A DNA stretch of 15,719 bases from JACMIU01 sp043763605 (GCA_043763605.1 JAYULM010000160.1:1-15719), one strand, 5' to 3'. Numbered from the stretch's first letter, positions 8,017 through 14,238 are shown. Translations and numbers: made by a program. The notes: generated by a model not told the origin, from the letters alone.

Positions 8017-9045
8017 TTACCGTCCGGCAAGCAGCTTCTCGATCAGACCGTCTAATTCATCCGCCGAAAAGAAACCGAGTTCGATCTTACCGGTTCCCCC
8101 GCCGGTGCCATCGAAATGCACCCGCACTTTCGTCCCGAACGCCCCGCGCAACCGATCCTCCAGCGCGACATGGTCCGGGTTGGGCGAGGGAGTTGGGAAT
8201 AGGGAGTTGGGAACGGTCCCCGAGACGGCTTTGGGCGCAGGACTGATCCCTGTTCCCTGTCCACTACTCTCGACCCCCTTCTCCCCTTCCATCCGCATCA
8301 TGCGCTCGACATCGCGTACGGTCAGTTTTTCCTCGATGGTGCGGTCGAAAACGCTCTTCTGGCGGGCGCGGAACACGTCTCCGTCGGTTTCTGCCCCCTC
8401 GCCGCCCAGCAGACCGCGCGCGTGCCCCTCGGAAAGTTCGCCGCGCTCGACCGATTCCTGAATCTCCGGCGGGAGTTTGAGCAGGCGCAGATGGTTGGCG
8501 ACCGACACGCGGCTCTTCCCGACGCGCTTGCCCATCTCTTCCTGTGTCCACCCGAACTCGCTCATCAGACGGGAATAGGCACGGGCAGTTTCGAGCGGTC
8601 CGATGTCCTGGCGGATCAGGTTCTCGATCAGGGCGACGGCGAGCGTTTCCTCGTCGGAAAGATCCTTGACGACGACGGGGACTTTAGTCAGTCCGGCGTC
8701 ACGGGCGGCGCGGTAACGGCGTTCCCCGGCGACGATCTCGTAGCCCGGGAGCGGCGCGGGGCGCGGGCGTACCAGGATCGGTTGCAGAACTCCGTTCTGT
8801 TTGATCGACGCCGACAGTTCCGCGAGGGCGGCGGGATCGAAGTGGGTGCGCGGCTGGTTCGGGTTCGGGTGCAGGAGAGTGAGCGGCACTTCCTCGCCGA
8901 TGGGCTGTTTGCCCGCGCCGATGGTCCCGGCGATCCCGAAACTCCCCCTAACGTTTTCGTTGCCACCAACGGGTATTAGATCCGCGAGACCCCGCCCCAG
9001 CACCGGACGAGCCGTTTTTGATGACACCGTAGCGGCGTTCGACAT
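8017..9045 (-). CDS. parB: Chromosome-partitioning protein ParB
   Basis: 342-residue CTP-dependent DNA clamp that loads at parS and spreads to organise the origin region for segregation. Visible parts are the ParA-contacting N-terminal motif LGRGLADLIP (residues 16-25), the CTP-binding ParB/Srx domain (about 50-150) with GERRYRA at 107-113 and ENLIRQ at 141-146, a helix-turn-helix region around 166-187 (WTQEEMGKRVGKSRVSVANHLRLL), a low-complexity linker (about 254-290) and a C-terminal dimerisation domain. The start is supported by the conserved N-terminus and by AGGAAC about 9 nt upstream. It begins inside the 3' end of parA, overlapping by 98 nt in another frame, so the two are probably translationally coupled. 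A perfect parS lies upstream of the operon. The linker is encoded partly by a tandem repeat (8187-8214). Confidence 0.97.
   Translation of the reverse strand: MSNAATVSSKTARPVLGRGLADLIPVGGNENVRGSFGIAGTIGAGKQPIGEEVPLTLLHPNPNQPRTHFDPAALAELSASIKQNGVLQPILVRPRPAPLPGYEIVAGERRYRAARDAGLTKVPVVVKDLSDEETLAVALIENLIRQDIGPLETARAYSRLMSEFGWTQEEMGKRVGKSRVSVANHLRLLKLPPEIQESVERGELSEGHARGLLGGEGAETDGDVFRARQKSVFDRTIEEKLTVRDVERMMRMEGEKGVESSGQGTGISPAPKAVSGTVPNSLFPTPSPNPDHVALEDRLRGAFGTKVRVHFDGTGGGTGKIELGFFSADELDGLIEKLLAGR
8187..8214. repeat. 14-bp tandem repeat inside parB
   Basis: Two adjacent 14-bp units (8187-8200 and 8201-8214) are identical except for the last base, and each is built of heptad-like AGGGAGT/TGGGAAT blocks. 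Related CCCTGTTCCCTG sequence lies nearby, around 8248-8259. The repeat encodes part of the Pro/Ser-rich linker between the helix-turn-helix and the dimerisation domain. It resembles the short heptad repeats common in some cyanobacterial intergenic regions. Confidence 0.75.
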
Positions 9046-9799
9046 CTGCTAAAAGTTCCTTTGCGATGGTTTCGTAAGCGATCGCGCCTTTGCTGCGCGG
9101 GTCGTAAACAGAGATGGGTTGTCCGAACGACGGTGCTTCGGACAGGCGAATGTTGCGCGGAACCACGGTCGGCGAGACCGCGTCCCCGAAATACGATTTT
9201 ACTTCCTGCATCACCTGGTTGGCAAGGTTGGTCCTGCCGTCGAACAGGGTCAGGATGACTTTTCCGATAGTCAGGTCCGGGTTCAGGTGCAGACGGACCC
9301 GCTCGGTGATCTCCAACAGTTGCGTGATGCCCTCCAGAGCGTAGTATTCGCACTGGAGCGGGATCAGCACCTGGTTGGCGGCGGTCAGCGTGTTGACGGT
9401 GATCATACCGAGCGATGGCGGCGAGTCGATGATCACGAAATCGTAATCGTCGGCGATGGCGTCGATGGCTTTTTTGAGCACGAACTCGCGCTCCTCGCGG
9501 TTCAAAAGTTCGATCTCGGTGGCGGCTAAATTGATGGTCGCCGGGAGCACGTCGAGTCCCGGGACCGTGGTCGCCTTGCGCGCTTCCCGGATCGGCTGGT
9601 CCTGCACAAGCACGGTGTACGTGTCCGCCGTGACGGTACGCCGGTCGATGCCGCACCCGGAGGTCGCGTTGCCCTGCGGGTCGGTGTCAATAAGTAGTAC
9701 CCGCCGCCCTTCGGCAAGGTATGCGGCGAGATTGACGGCGGTAGTGGTTTTACCGACGCCTCCTTTTTGATTGACGACTGCCCAAACGATGGCTGGCAT
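8948..9799 (-). CDS. parA: Chromosome-partitioning ATPase ParA (Soj)
   Basis: 283-residue deviant-Walker ATPase that binds nucleoid DNA and moves ParB-parS complexes. Residues 11-20 carry the deviant Walker A motif (KGGVGKTT), 35-44 the LLIDTDPQGN segment, and a Walker B-like FVIIDSPPSLG follows. Both the size and the start next to the P-loop are standard for chromosomal ParA. The last 25 or so residues (a Gly/Ser-rich run, then WWQRKR) go beyond the usual end of the family, because no in-frame stop occurs until well inside parB. The transcript likely starts from the TATAAT box at 9883-9888. The usual neighbours rsmG and mnmG are absent from this window. Confidence 0.97.
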   Translation of the reverse strand: MPAIVWAVVNQKGGVGKTTTAVNLAAYLAEGRRVLLIDTDPQGNATSGCGIDRRTVTADTYTVLVQDQPIREARKATTVPGLDVLPATINLAATEIELLNREEREFVLKKAIDAIADDYDFVIIDSPPSLGMITVNTLTAANQVLIPLQCEYYALEGITQLLEITERVRLHLNPDLTIGKVILTLFDGRTNLANQVMQEVKSYFGDAVSPTVVPRNIRLSEAPSFGQPISVYDPRSKGAIAYETIAKELLADVERRYGVIKNGSSGAGAGSRGSNTRWWQRKR

Positions 9800-9843
9800 G
9801 GCGGGAGCGATTTTCCTTTTCGGGCGAACATTCGCGGGCGCAC

Positions 9844-9859
9844 TGTTTCACATGACACG
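9844..9859. other. Degenerate parS-like site
   Basis: TGTTTCACATGACACG matches the 16-bp parS consensus at 13 of 16 positions. It lies between the predicted parA transcription start and the parA start codon, where ParB binding could repress the operon. Because of the mismatches this is only a candidate site. Confidence 0.5.
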
Positions 9860-9882
9860 ACAATCGTTTCGCCCGCGCCCCG

Positions 9883-9911
9883 ATTATACACGGTTCACGC
9901 CCGTTTGGGAA
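9883..9911 (-). promoter_or_regulatory. parA-parB promoter
   Basis: On the minus strand a perfect -10 box TATAAT (9883-9888) is preceded by a weak -35 TTCCCA (9906-9911) with 17-bp spacing. It predicts transcription starting near 9876 and a leader of about 77 nt before parA. The parS site sits just upstream of the -35, and the degenerate parS lies in the leader. Confidence 0.65.
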
Positions 9912-9919
9912 GGGCGATT

Positions 9920-9935
9920 TGTTTCACGTGAAACA
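9920..9935. other. parS centromere site (perfect consensus)
   Basis: TGTTTCACGTGAAACA is a perfect 16-bp palindrome identical to the widely conserved bacterial parS consensus bound by ParB. It lies about 120 bp upstream of parA, in the divergent gap with the fic gene, so it is the likely loading site for the ParB encoded here and marks an origin-proximal or replicon-partition locus. Confidence 0.95.
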
Positions 9936-9966
9936 AAAATGTTCTTTATGACACAATGTATTACTT

Positions 9967-9983
9967 TATCACATTATGTGATA
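9967..9983. promoter_or_regulatory. Palindrome over the fic -35 region
   Basis: TATCACATTATGTGATA is a perfect 8+1+8 palindrome within an AT-rich stretch. It covers the predicted -35 of the fic promoter, so it is well placed to be an operator. The binding protein is unknown, and no regulator gene lies next to fic. Confidence 0.55.
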
Positions 9984-10006
9984 TTTTATGAGACTTAATA
10001 TATAAT
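9978..10006 (+). promoter_or_regulatory. fic promoter, leaderless
   Basis: -35 GTGATA (9978-9983), a 17-bp spacer and a perfect -10 TATAAT (10001-10006). The fic ATG begins at 10013, where transcription would be expected to start. No ribosome-binding site precedes the ATG, so the mRNA is probably leaderless. Confidence 0.65.
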
Positions 10007-10012
10007 TAGAAT

Positions 10013-11089
10013 ATGAACTCTATGAGCCTGTCCTTTTTGGACAAAGAACCTATATCTCAAAAATTCCTACGAACTTTGCTTCGTCTGGGTGAGTACAAAG
10101 GCAAGTACGAACTGTTTACGAAACAAACGCCGCAAATTCTTGAGGCGTTGCGGGAGTCGGCACGCATCGAGAGCATTGAGGCGTCGAACCGTATTGAAGG
10201 TGTCGTTGCTTCGCCAAGAAGGTTACAAGAAATCGTCCGCAAAGGTGGTACGCCACTGAACCGACCGGAGAAGGAAATTGCCGGATATCGTGACGTATTG
10301 GAAACAATTCATATATCTTACGAACATATCCCCGTGACACCGAACTACATCCTTCAGTTGCACCGCAATCTGTATGCTCCGTCTGGGGAGAGTACTGGCG
10401 GGGAGTGGAAACGTACGGATAACGAAATCGCCGAAACGCATCCTGACGGAACGCGCCACATACGATTTCGCCCCGTCCCTGCGTGGCAAACGCCGGACGC
10501 AATGCGTTTGTTATGTGACCGTTACCGAAATTTGAACGAGACAGGCGAAGTCGATCCGCTGATCCTGATTCCGGCTTTCGTGCTGGATTTCCTGTGTATT
10601 CACCCGTTCGCCGATGGTAACGGACGTATGAGCCGTCTACTCACGCTACTTTTGTTGTACCAATCGGGTCATATGGTTGGACGATACATCTCTCTGGAAA
10701 GGATCATTGAGAAGCACAAAGACGGCTACTACGAAACACTGGGCATCGCATCACAAGGATGGCACGAAGGGACACATACCATCACCCGTTGGCGCGAATA
10801 TATTTTAGGCGTCGTTCTGGCGTCTGCCTACAGAGAGTTCGAGGATCGCGTGGGTACCGTAAAGAGCGGCACACGCGGTGCGAAAGCCGAGCAAGTACAG
10901 GCGGCGATAAGGCGGCTACCGCTACGCTTCCGGTTTGAGGACGTGCAAAGGGCGGCTCCCGGTGTTTCCGATGCATTGCTACGAAAAATAATGGCGGAAC
11001 TGAAAAAAGACGGGTTACTGTTGTCAGGCAGGGGACCGAGTGCGTACTGGGAAAAAACCGACGCGTTCGGCACTACGCCGACGCCGTAG
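10013..11089 (+). CDS. Fic-domain AMP-transferase, class II (self-inhibited)
   Basis: 358-residue Fic protein predicted to transfer AMP (or another nucleotide) to target proteins. The catalytic motif HPFADGNGRMSR starts at His197 and is intact. An N-terminal inhibitory helix motif SNRIEG (Ser58 to Gly63, pattern [S/T]xxxE[G/N]) marks it as class II, in which a glutamate, here Glu62, blocks productive ATP binding until relieved. The N-terminal part fits the Fic_N region, and the C-terminal 80 or so residues look like a winged helix (FEDVQRAAPGVSDALLRKIMAELKKDGLL). No antitoxin gene is adjacent, as expected when the inhibitor is in cis. Base composition is lower in GC than the downstream genes, suggesting acquisition. 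Its stop overlaps the convergent aquaporin gene by 17 nt. The target is unknown. Confidence 0.93.
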   Translation: MNSMSLSFLDKEPISQKFLRTLLRLGEYKGKYELFTKQTPQILEALRESARIESIEASNRIEGVVASPRRLQEIVRKGGTPLNRPEKEIAGYRDVLETIHISYEHIPVTPNYILQLHRNLYAPSGESTGGEWKRTDNEIAETHPDGTRHIRFRPVPAWQTPDAMRLLCDRYRNLNETGEVDPLILIPAFVLDFLCIHPFADGNGRMSRLLTLLLLYQSGHMVGRYISLERIIEKHKDGYYETLGIASQGWHEGTHTITRWREYILGVVLASAYREFEDRVGTVKSGTRGAKAEQVQAAIRRLPLRFRFEDVQRAAPGVSDALLRKIMAELKKDGLLLSGRGPSAYWEKTDAFGTTPTP

Positions 11090-11810
11090 CCGGTTGCGCG
11101 GTCCGCTCCTCGTGGAGCAGGTCAGCGGGCACGTTCTGGGCGAACTCGCGGGCGGACGCGGGGCGCAACAGCCGCTCGTAGATCACGGCGGCGACGGTCG
11201 CGCCTAGTATGGGACCGACGACGTACAGCCACAGGGACGACAGCGCAGTCCCCCCGGCGAAGAGCGCGGGTCCGAGCGAGCGCGCAGGGTTCATGGAACC
11301 GCCGGTGACCGCGCCGCCGATAAGCACGTTGGCGACCACGACCAGCCCGATGGCGAGCGGCGGCAACGCGGGAGTGACGCGTCGGTCGGTGGCGACCGCC
11401 ATCACTACCAGCATCAGCAGGAATGTCAGCACCGCCTCGATCCCGACGACCCGGAGCGGGGAGATGTCGGGAGCGGGAAGGTGTGCCCCCGCCCCAACGA
11501 CCCCGAAGCACAAAAACGCGACGAACGCGGCGAGACACGCGCCGAGCACCTGCGCGACTATGTACGCCGGGACATGCCGCCACGGGAACCGACCGGCGAC
11601 CGCGAACCCGAGCGTGACGGCGGGGTTGAAGTGCGCCGCCGAGACCGGACCGAGCGCGGCGATCATCGCGGTGACGATGAGACCGGAAACCCAGGCGGCG
11701 GACGCCAGCGAACCGTCCCCGCCCGCGAACGATTTCGACGCCGACAGGGCGACCGGCGCGAAGACGATCCCGAAGGTGCCGATCAGTTCGGCGGCGAAAC
11801 GGTGGCGCAT
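11073..11810 (-). CDS. Aquaporin / MIP-family channel
   Basis: 245-residue six-helix membrane channel with both signature NPA boxes: HFNPAVTLG in the first half and SMNPARSLGPAL in the second. The residue after the second NPAR is Ser, not the Asp typical of GlpF-type glycerol channels, so it reads as aquaporin-like. It is the last gene of an arsR-phosphoesterase-aquaporin operon, 7 bp after the phosphoesterase stop. In rhizobial ars operons the aquaporin AqpS passes arsenite, which makes a metalloid-efflux role plausible here, but the sequence alone cannot separate water from arsenite transport. The 3' end overlaps the convergent fic gene. Confidence 0.93.
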   Translation of the reverse strand: MRHRFAAELIGTFGIVFAPVALSASKSFAGGDGSLASAAWVSGLIVTAMIAALGPVSAAHFNPAVTLGFAVAGRFPWRHVPAYIVAQVLGACLAAFVAFLCFGVVGAGAHLPAPDISPLRVVGIEAVLTFLLMLVVMAVATDRRVTPALPPLAIGLVVVANVLIGGAVTGGSMNPARSLGPALFAGGTALSSLWLYVVGPILGATVAAVIYERLLRPASAREFAQNVPADLLHEERTAQPATASA

Positions 11811-11817
11811 CGGCGGC

Positions 11818-12576
11818 TTATTCCTCGGGGGCTTTCACGGTGCCGCCTGTGCGCAGATATTCCGCGAAATACTCGGGCAGCCCGGCGGCGATCAGACGAC
11901 GACACGCGGCTTCGACATCGTACGGAAGGCGAACTTGCTCCGTGGTCACGCCGCCGTCGCCGTCCAGCGTTAGCACGCAGTACCCAGCGCGCGTGTCGCC
12001 GTCCTTCGGTCGCCCGACGCTACCCGTGTTGACGAAATGCACCCCGTCTATCGTCCGGTGGAACGGCACATGGGTATGGCCGAACGCGACGATGTCGGCG
12101 TGCGCGTCGTCCTTGCCACCCGCGACGAACTGGCGCAGAAAGCCGTCGGAGCGGTTCTCGAACAGGTACTCGACCGTGGAGCGCGGCGACCCGTGGCACA
12201 GCAGAACGCGCCTCCCCTCGACTTCCAGCCGGATCTCGCGGGGGAACGCGCGCAGTTTCGCCCGGTTCGCCGCCGACGTGTTTTCGCAGGTCCAGAGAAA
12301 CGACACCTCGCTCATGCGAATATCGAACGGCTTGATATACGAGCAGCCGCAATCCTCTTTGGCGAAACCGACGCCCTCGTCGTAGTTGCCGAGGACCACC
12401 GGGCACCCCATCGTCTCGATCAACTCCTGGGTTTCGTTCGGCTCGCCCGCGTAGCCGCCCAGATCGCCGAGGCAATACACTACGTCATAGTGCGCGCGGG
12501 CAATGTGGTCGGCGACGACACGCATCGCGGGAAGATTCGCGTGGATGTCGGAAAATAATGCGATTCGGGTAGCCAT
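11818..12576 (-). CDS. Calcineurin-like metallophosphoesterase
   Basis: 252-residue phosphoesterase with the two-metal site motifs in order: SDIHAN (Asp10, His12), GDLGGY (Asp38), GNYDE (Asn64), CHGSPR (His128) and GHTHVP (His167, His169). It is soluble, with no signal peptide. The usual catalytic His of GNH(D/E) is Tyr65. A segment after this motif contains DCGC (Cys76, Cys78) and is an extra relative to small YfcE-type enzymes. It sits between arsR (13-bp gap) and the aquaporin (7-bp gap), so it is surely co-transcribed with them. A role in handling phosphate or arsenate esters is an inference from context only. The substrate is unknown. Confidence 0.92.
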   Translation of the reverse strand: MATRIALFSDIHANLPAMRVVADHIARAHYDVVYCLGDLGGYAGEPNETQELIETMGCPVVLGNYDEGVGFAKEDCGCSYIKPFDIRMSEVSFLWTCENTSAANRAKLRAFPREIRLEVEGRRVLLCHGSPRSTVEYLFENRSDGFLRQFVAGGKDDAHADIVAFGHTHVPFHRTIDGVHFVNTGSVGRPKDGDTRAGYCVLTLDGDGGVTTEQVRLPYDVEAACRRLIAAGLPEYFAEYLRTGGTVKAPEE

Positions 12577-12589
12577 AATTTTTTGGGTG

Positions 12590-12985
12590 TCAGCAACAGT
12601 CTTCGTCGGGTTCGGGTTCCTGAGTGAAGAACATACCGAGGTGCGCGGTCTCGGCGGGATTCGCCGCGCAGATCATATTTTTGCCGCGCCGCTCCATCAC
12701 GATCAGCCCGGCAAGGCGCAACTCTTTCAAATGCTCCGAGATCGTGGACGTAACCCGCTCTTTGCCCGTGACATGACAGCATACGTCCCCCACCGTCGGA
12801 CCCGCCACGGGGCGGACGCTGCCGTCGTCCTCCACGGCTACCGGTGCGTTCTGAGCGCGCAGAAACTGGTAAATGCGGAGCCGCGTCGGGTCGCCGAGTG
12901 CTTTGAACTTGGTAGCGGTGTCAGCGAGGTCGGCGGCGGCGGCAGTGATTTGTTTTTCGGCGGGAGTCATCGGGAGTGTTTGCAT
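12590..12985 (-). CDS. arsR: ArsR/SmtB-family metalloregulator
   Basis: 131-residue winged-helix repressor. LGDPTRLRIYQFL (about 30-42) is the family's first DNA-binding-domain helix region, and ERVTSTISEHLKELRLAGLIV (about 76-96) is the recognition helix. Cysteines lie in a vicinal pair just before the recognition helix (Cys69-Cys70, in DVCCHVTG), at Cys106, and in a C-terminal vicinal pair (Cys130-Cys131). This suggests thiol coordination of As(III), Sb(III) or a soft metal, although the E. coli CxCxxC arrangement is absent. It is the first gene of the operon and probably autoregulates it, binding near 13005-13142. No good ribosome-binding site precedes the ATG; ATG at residue 6 is an alternative. 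Confidence 0.9.
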   Translation of the reverse strand: MQTLPMTPAEKQITAAAADLADTATKFKALGDPTRLRIYQFLRAQNAPVAVEDDGSVRPVAGPTVGDVCCHVTGKERVTSTISEHLKELRLAGLIVMERRGKNMICAANPAETAHLGMFFTQEPEPDEDCC

Positions 12986-13011
12986 CGGTTTATTTCGTTT
13001 CTATCCGAAGC

Positions 13012-13017
13012 ATTATA
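13012..13017 (-). promoter_or_regulatory. Proximal -10 box of the arsR operon
   Basis: A perfect TATAAT on the minus strand lies 27 bp upstream of the arsR ATG, giving a predicted leader of about 20 nt. No good -35 stands at 16-18 bp, so it would need an activator or be secondary to the stronger promoter further upstream. Confidence 0.4.
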
Positions 13018-13096
13018 GCCCGTAAATCTGACACCGTTTTGCGATAATCGACGCGGATGTTAGCAACACGTTTTTATTTCGCCAAAATACGAAGTG

Positions 13097-13125
13097 ATAA
13101 TATCGTGGCTAAGCGTCGGCGTCAA
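13097..13125 (-). promoter_or_regulatory. Distal arsR operon promoter
   Basis: Minus-strand -35 TTGACG (13120-13125), a spacer of exactly 17 bp and -10 TATTAT (13097-13102) form a near-consensus sigma-70 promoter. The predicted start is near 13090, about 105 nt before arsR. It lies between the ATTTCGC palindromes. Confidence 0.65.
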
Positions 13126-13130
13126 GAGTT

Positions 13131-13142
13131 ATTTCGCGAAAT
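13131..13142. promoter_or_regulatory. Palindrome ATTTCGCGAAAT, candidate operator
   Basis: A perfect 12-bp palindrome sits just upstream of the arsR promoter -35. A related near-palindrome, ATTTCGCCAAAAT, lies at about 13075-13087, just downstream of the -10, so the promoter is bracketed by two similar half-site pairs. This suits an ArsR-type repressor, but binding is unproven. Confidence 0.45.
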
Positions 13143-13158
13143 GGCGAACTGTTTTTTT

Positions 13159-13335
13159 TCAGCGTAGCGGTTTACGGTGCGAAAAGACGGTAAGACCGAT
13201 CCAGCCCAGAAGCAGAAGCGTGAAGCCGTTAGAGTAAAGCGGGAGCGCGAACGGCTGGCAGAGGCAGACGATGCCGACCAGGATCAGCATGATAGAAAAC
13301 CACTCCGCCCCCTGCGCGAATTTTCCAGAAAGCAT
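13159..13335 (-). CDS. Small two-helix membrane protein
   Basis: 58-residue hydrophobic protein. One transmembrane segment spans about residues 12-28 (FSIMLILVGIVCLCQPFA), then a short YSNG turn, a second segment at about 39-51 (TLLLLGWIGLTVF) and a basic tail SHRKPLR. I do not recognise the family. The start at 13335 (MLSGKFAQGAEW) follows a weak GGGGA. A longer form starting at 13395 (78 residues, MGLLSYHG) would share its ATG with the start of the divergent binding-protein gene, which is less likely. It ends about 20 bp from the palindrome upstream of the arsR promoter. Confidence 0.6.
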   Translation of the reverse strand: MLSGKFAQGAEWFSIMLILVGIVCLCQPFALPLYSNGFTLLLLGWIGLTVFSHRKPLR

Positions 13336-13393
13336 ACCGCGAGATTCCCCGCGCCCGGGCGTCTTTCCTGCCCCGTGGTACGATAACAAACCC

Positions 13394-14212
13394 ATGGCAA
13401 TAATTCTGCGCGACGATCTCAACCGCGTCCTCACGCTCGCCGGACCCGCACGGCGCATCGTGTCGCTATCCCCGGCGGCGACGGAAAACCTGTTCGCTAT
13501 CGGGGCGGGGAGGTTCGTGGTCGGCGTCACCTCGGCGGACACGTACCCCGCCGCCGTCGCCAAACTTCCGCGCGTCGGTGATTTCGGGACACCGCGCTAC
13601 GAGACGATCCGCGCGTTAAAGCCGGACCTGATCGTCGCGGAAAGCGGGACGTTGCGCGCCGAGAACCTGCGCGCGATTTCCGAGAGGACAAAGGCACCGG
13701 TGTTCGGGCAGGTTTCGGTGCGCTACGCCGACGTGGAAAAGCACTTGCGGCAGTTAGCGACGCTGTGTGGTTTGCCGGAAGGCGCAACGGAAAGCATCGC
13801 CGCTCTGCGCGCCGGGGAAACCGCCGCACGGCGGCTCGCGCGGAACAAAAAACCGGTCCCTACGTTCCTCGAAGTGTCCCGCTCCCCGCTGTATGCCGCC
13901 GGTCCCGGCTCGTTCCTGGATGATCTCCTGCGGATCGCGGGCGGCGTCAACGTCGTCCGCACCCGCGAACCGTACCCGATGGTTTCGCGCGAGAGCCTGC
14001 TCGTCGCCAACCCCGACGTGTATATTGTCACCGTACCCGGCGCGGCGGAACAGGTCCGGGTCGCTGCCCCGCTTCCCGCCCCGCTCGACATCCTCCGCGC
14101 GGCGAAGCAGAACCGGGTGTACGCCCTGCCGATAGATCTCCTGTTCCGCCCCACCCCGCGCCTCGCGAAAGGGTTGTTGCTTCTGGCGAAGGCGTTGCAC
14201 CAACCGCTGTAA
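13394..14212 (+). CDS. BtuF-like cobalamin/iron-siderophore-type binding protein without signal peptide
   Basis: 272-residue helical-backbone metal-receptor (TroA/BtuF, PF01497-like) protein. The fold begins almost at once: RIVSLSPAATENLFAIGA at about 21-38, then VGVTSADTYP, LPRVGDFGTPRYETIRALKPDLIVAE at about 58-83, and a C-terminal lobe with GGVNVV, VANPDVYIV and an AKQNRVYALP strand. Such proteins normally deliver vitamin B12 or ferric siderophores to ABC importers from the periplasm or as lipoproteins. Here there is no signal peptide or lipobox: the 20 residues before the domain are not hydrophobic enough. No permease or ATPase neighbours it. The start at 13394 is chosen because the 41 residues upstream in frame look non-coding. 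It may be a cytoplasmic cobalamin-binding variant; the ligand is uncertain. Confidence 0.85.
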   Translation: MAIILRDDLNRVLTLAGPARRIVSLSPAATENLFAIGAGRFVVGVTSADTYPAAVAKLPRVGDFGTPRYETIRALKPDLIVAESGTLRAENLRAISERTKAPVFGQVSVRYADVEKHLRQLATLCGLPEGATESIAALRAGETAARRLARNKKPVPTFLEVSRSPLYAAGPGSFLDDLLRIAGGVNVVRTREPYPMVSRESLLVANPDVYIVTVPGAAEQVRVAAPLPAPLDILRAAKQNRVYALPIDLLFRPTPRLAKGLLLLAKALHQPL

Positions 14213-14238
14213 GCGGCAGTTGAGCATCGTTTCCGTTC

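Noticed and set aside
6797..8461. 554-residue plus-strand open frame spanning the helicase N-terminus and part of parB
   Set aside because: It is antisense to two well-supported genes, rich in Arg/His/Gly as expected from a GC-rich shadow frame, and has no recognisable domain.
9967..9983. DnaA box or replication origin in the AT-rich parA-fic gap
   Set aside because: TTATCACA lacks the consensus TTATCCACA, no cluster of boxes is present, and a promoter plus operator explains the AT-rich stretch.
13152..13159. T8 run as an intrinsic terminator
   Set aside because: No GC-rich hairpin directly precedes it on the plus strand, and no plus-strand gene ends there.
13271..13393. Upstream extension of the binding-protein gene to 13271
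   Set aside because: The extra 41 residues are antisense to the small membrane protein, do not form a signal peptide, and the family fold begins right after the ATG at 13394.
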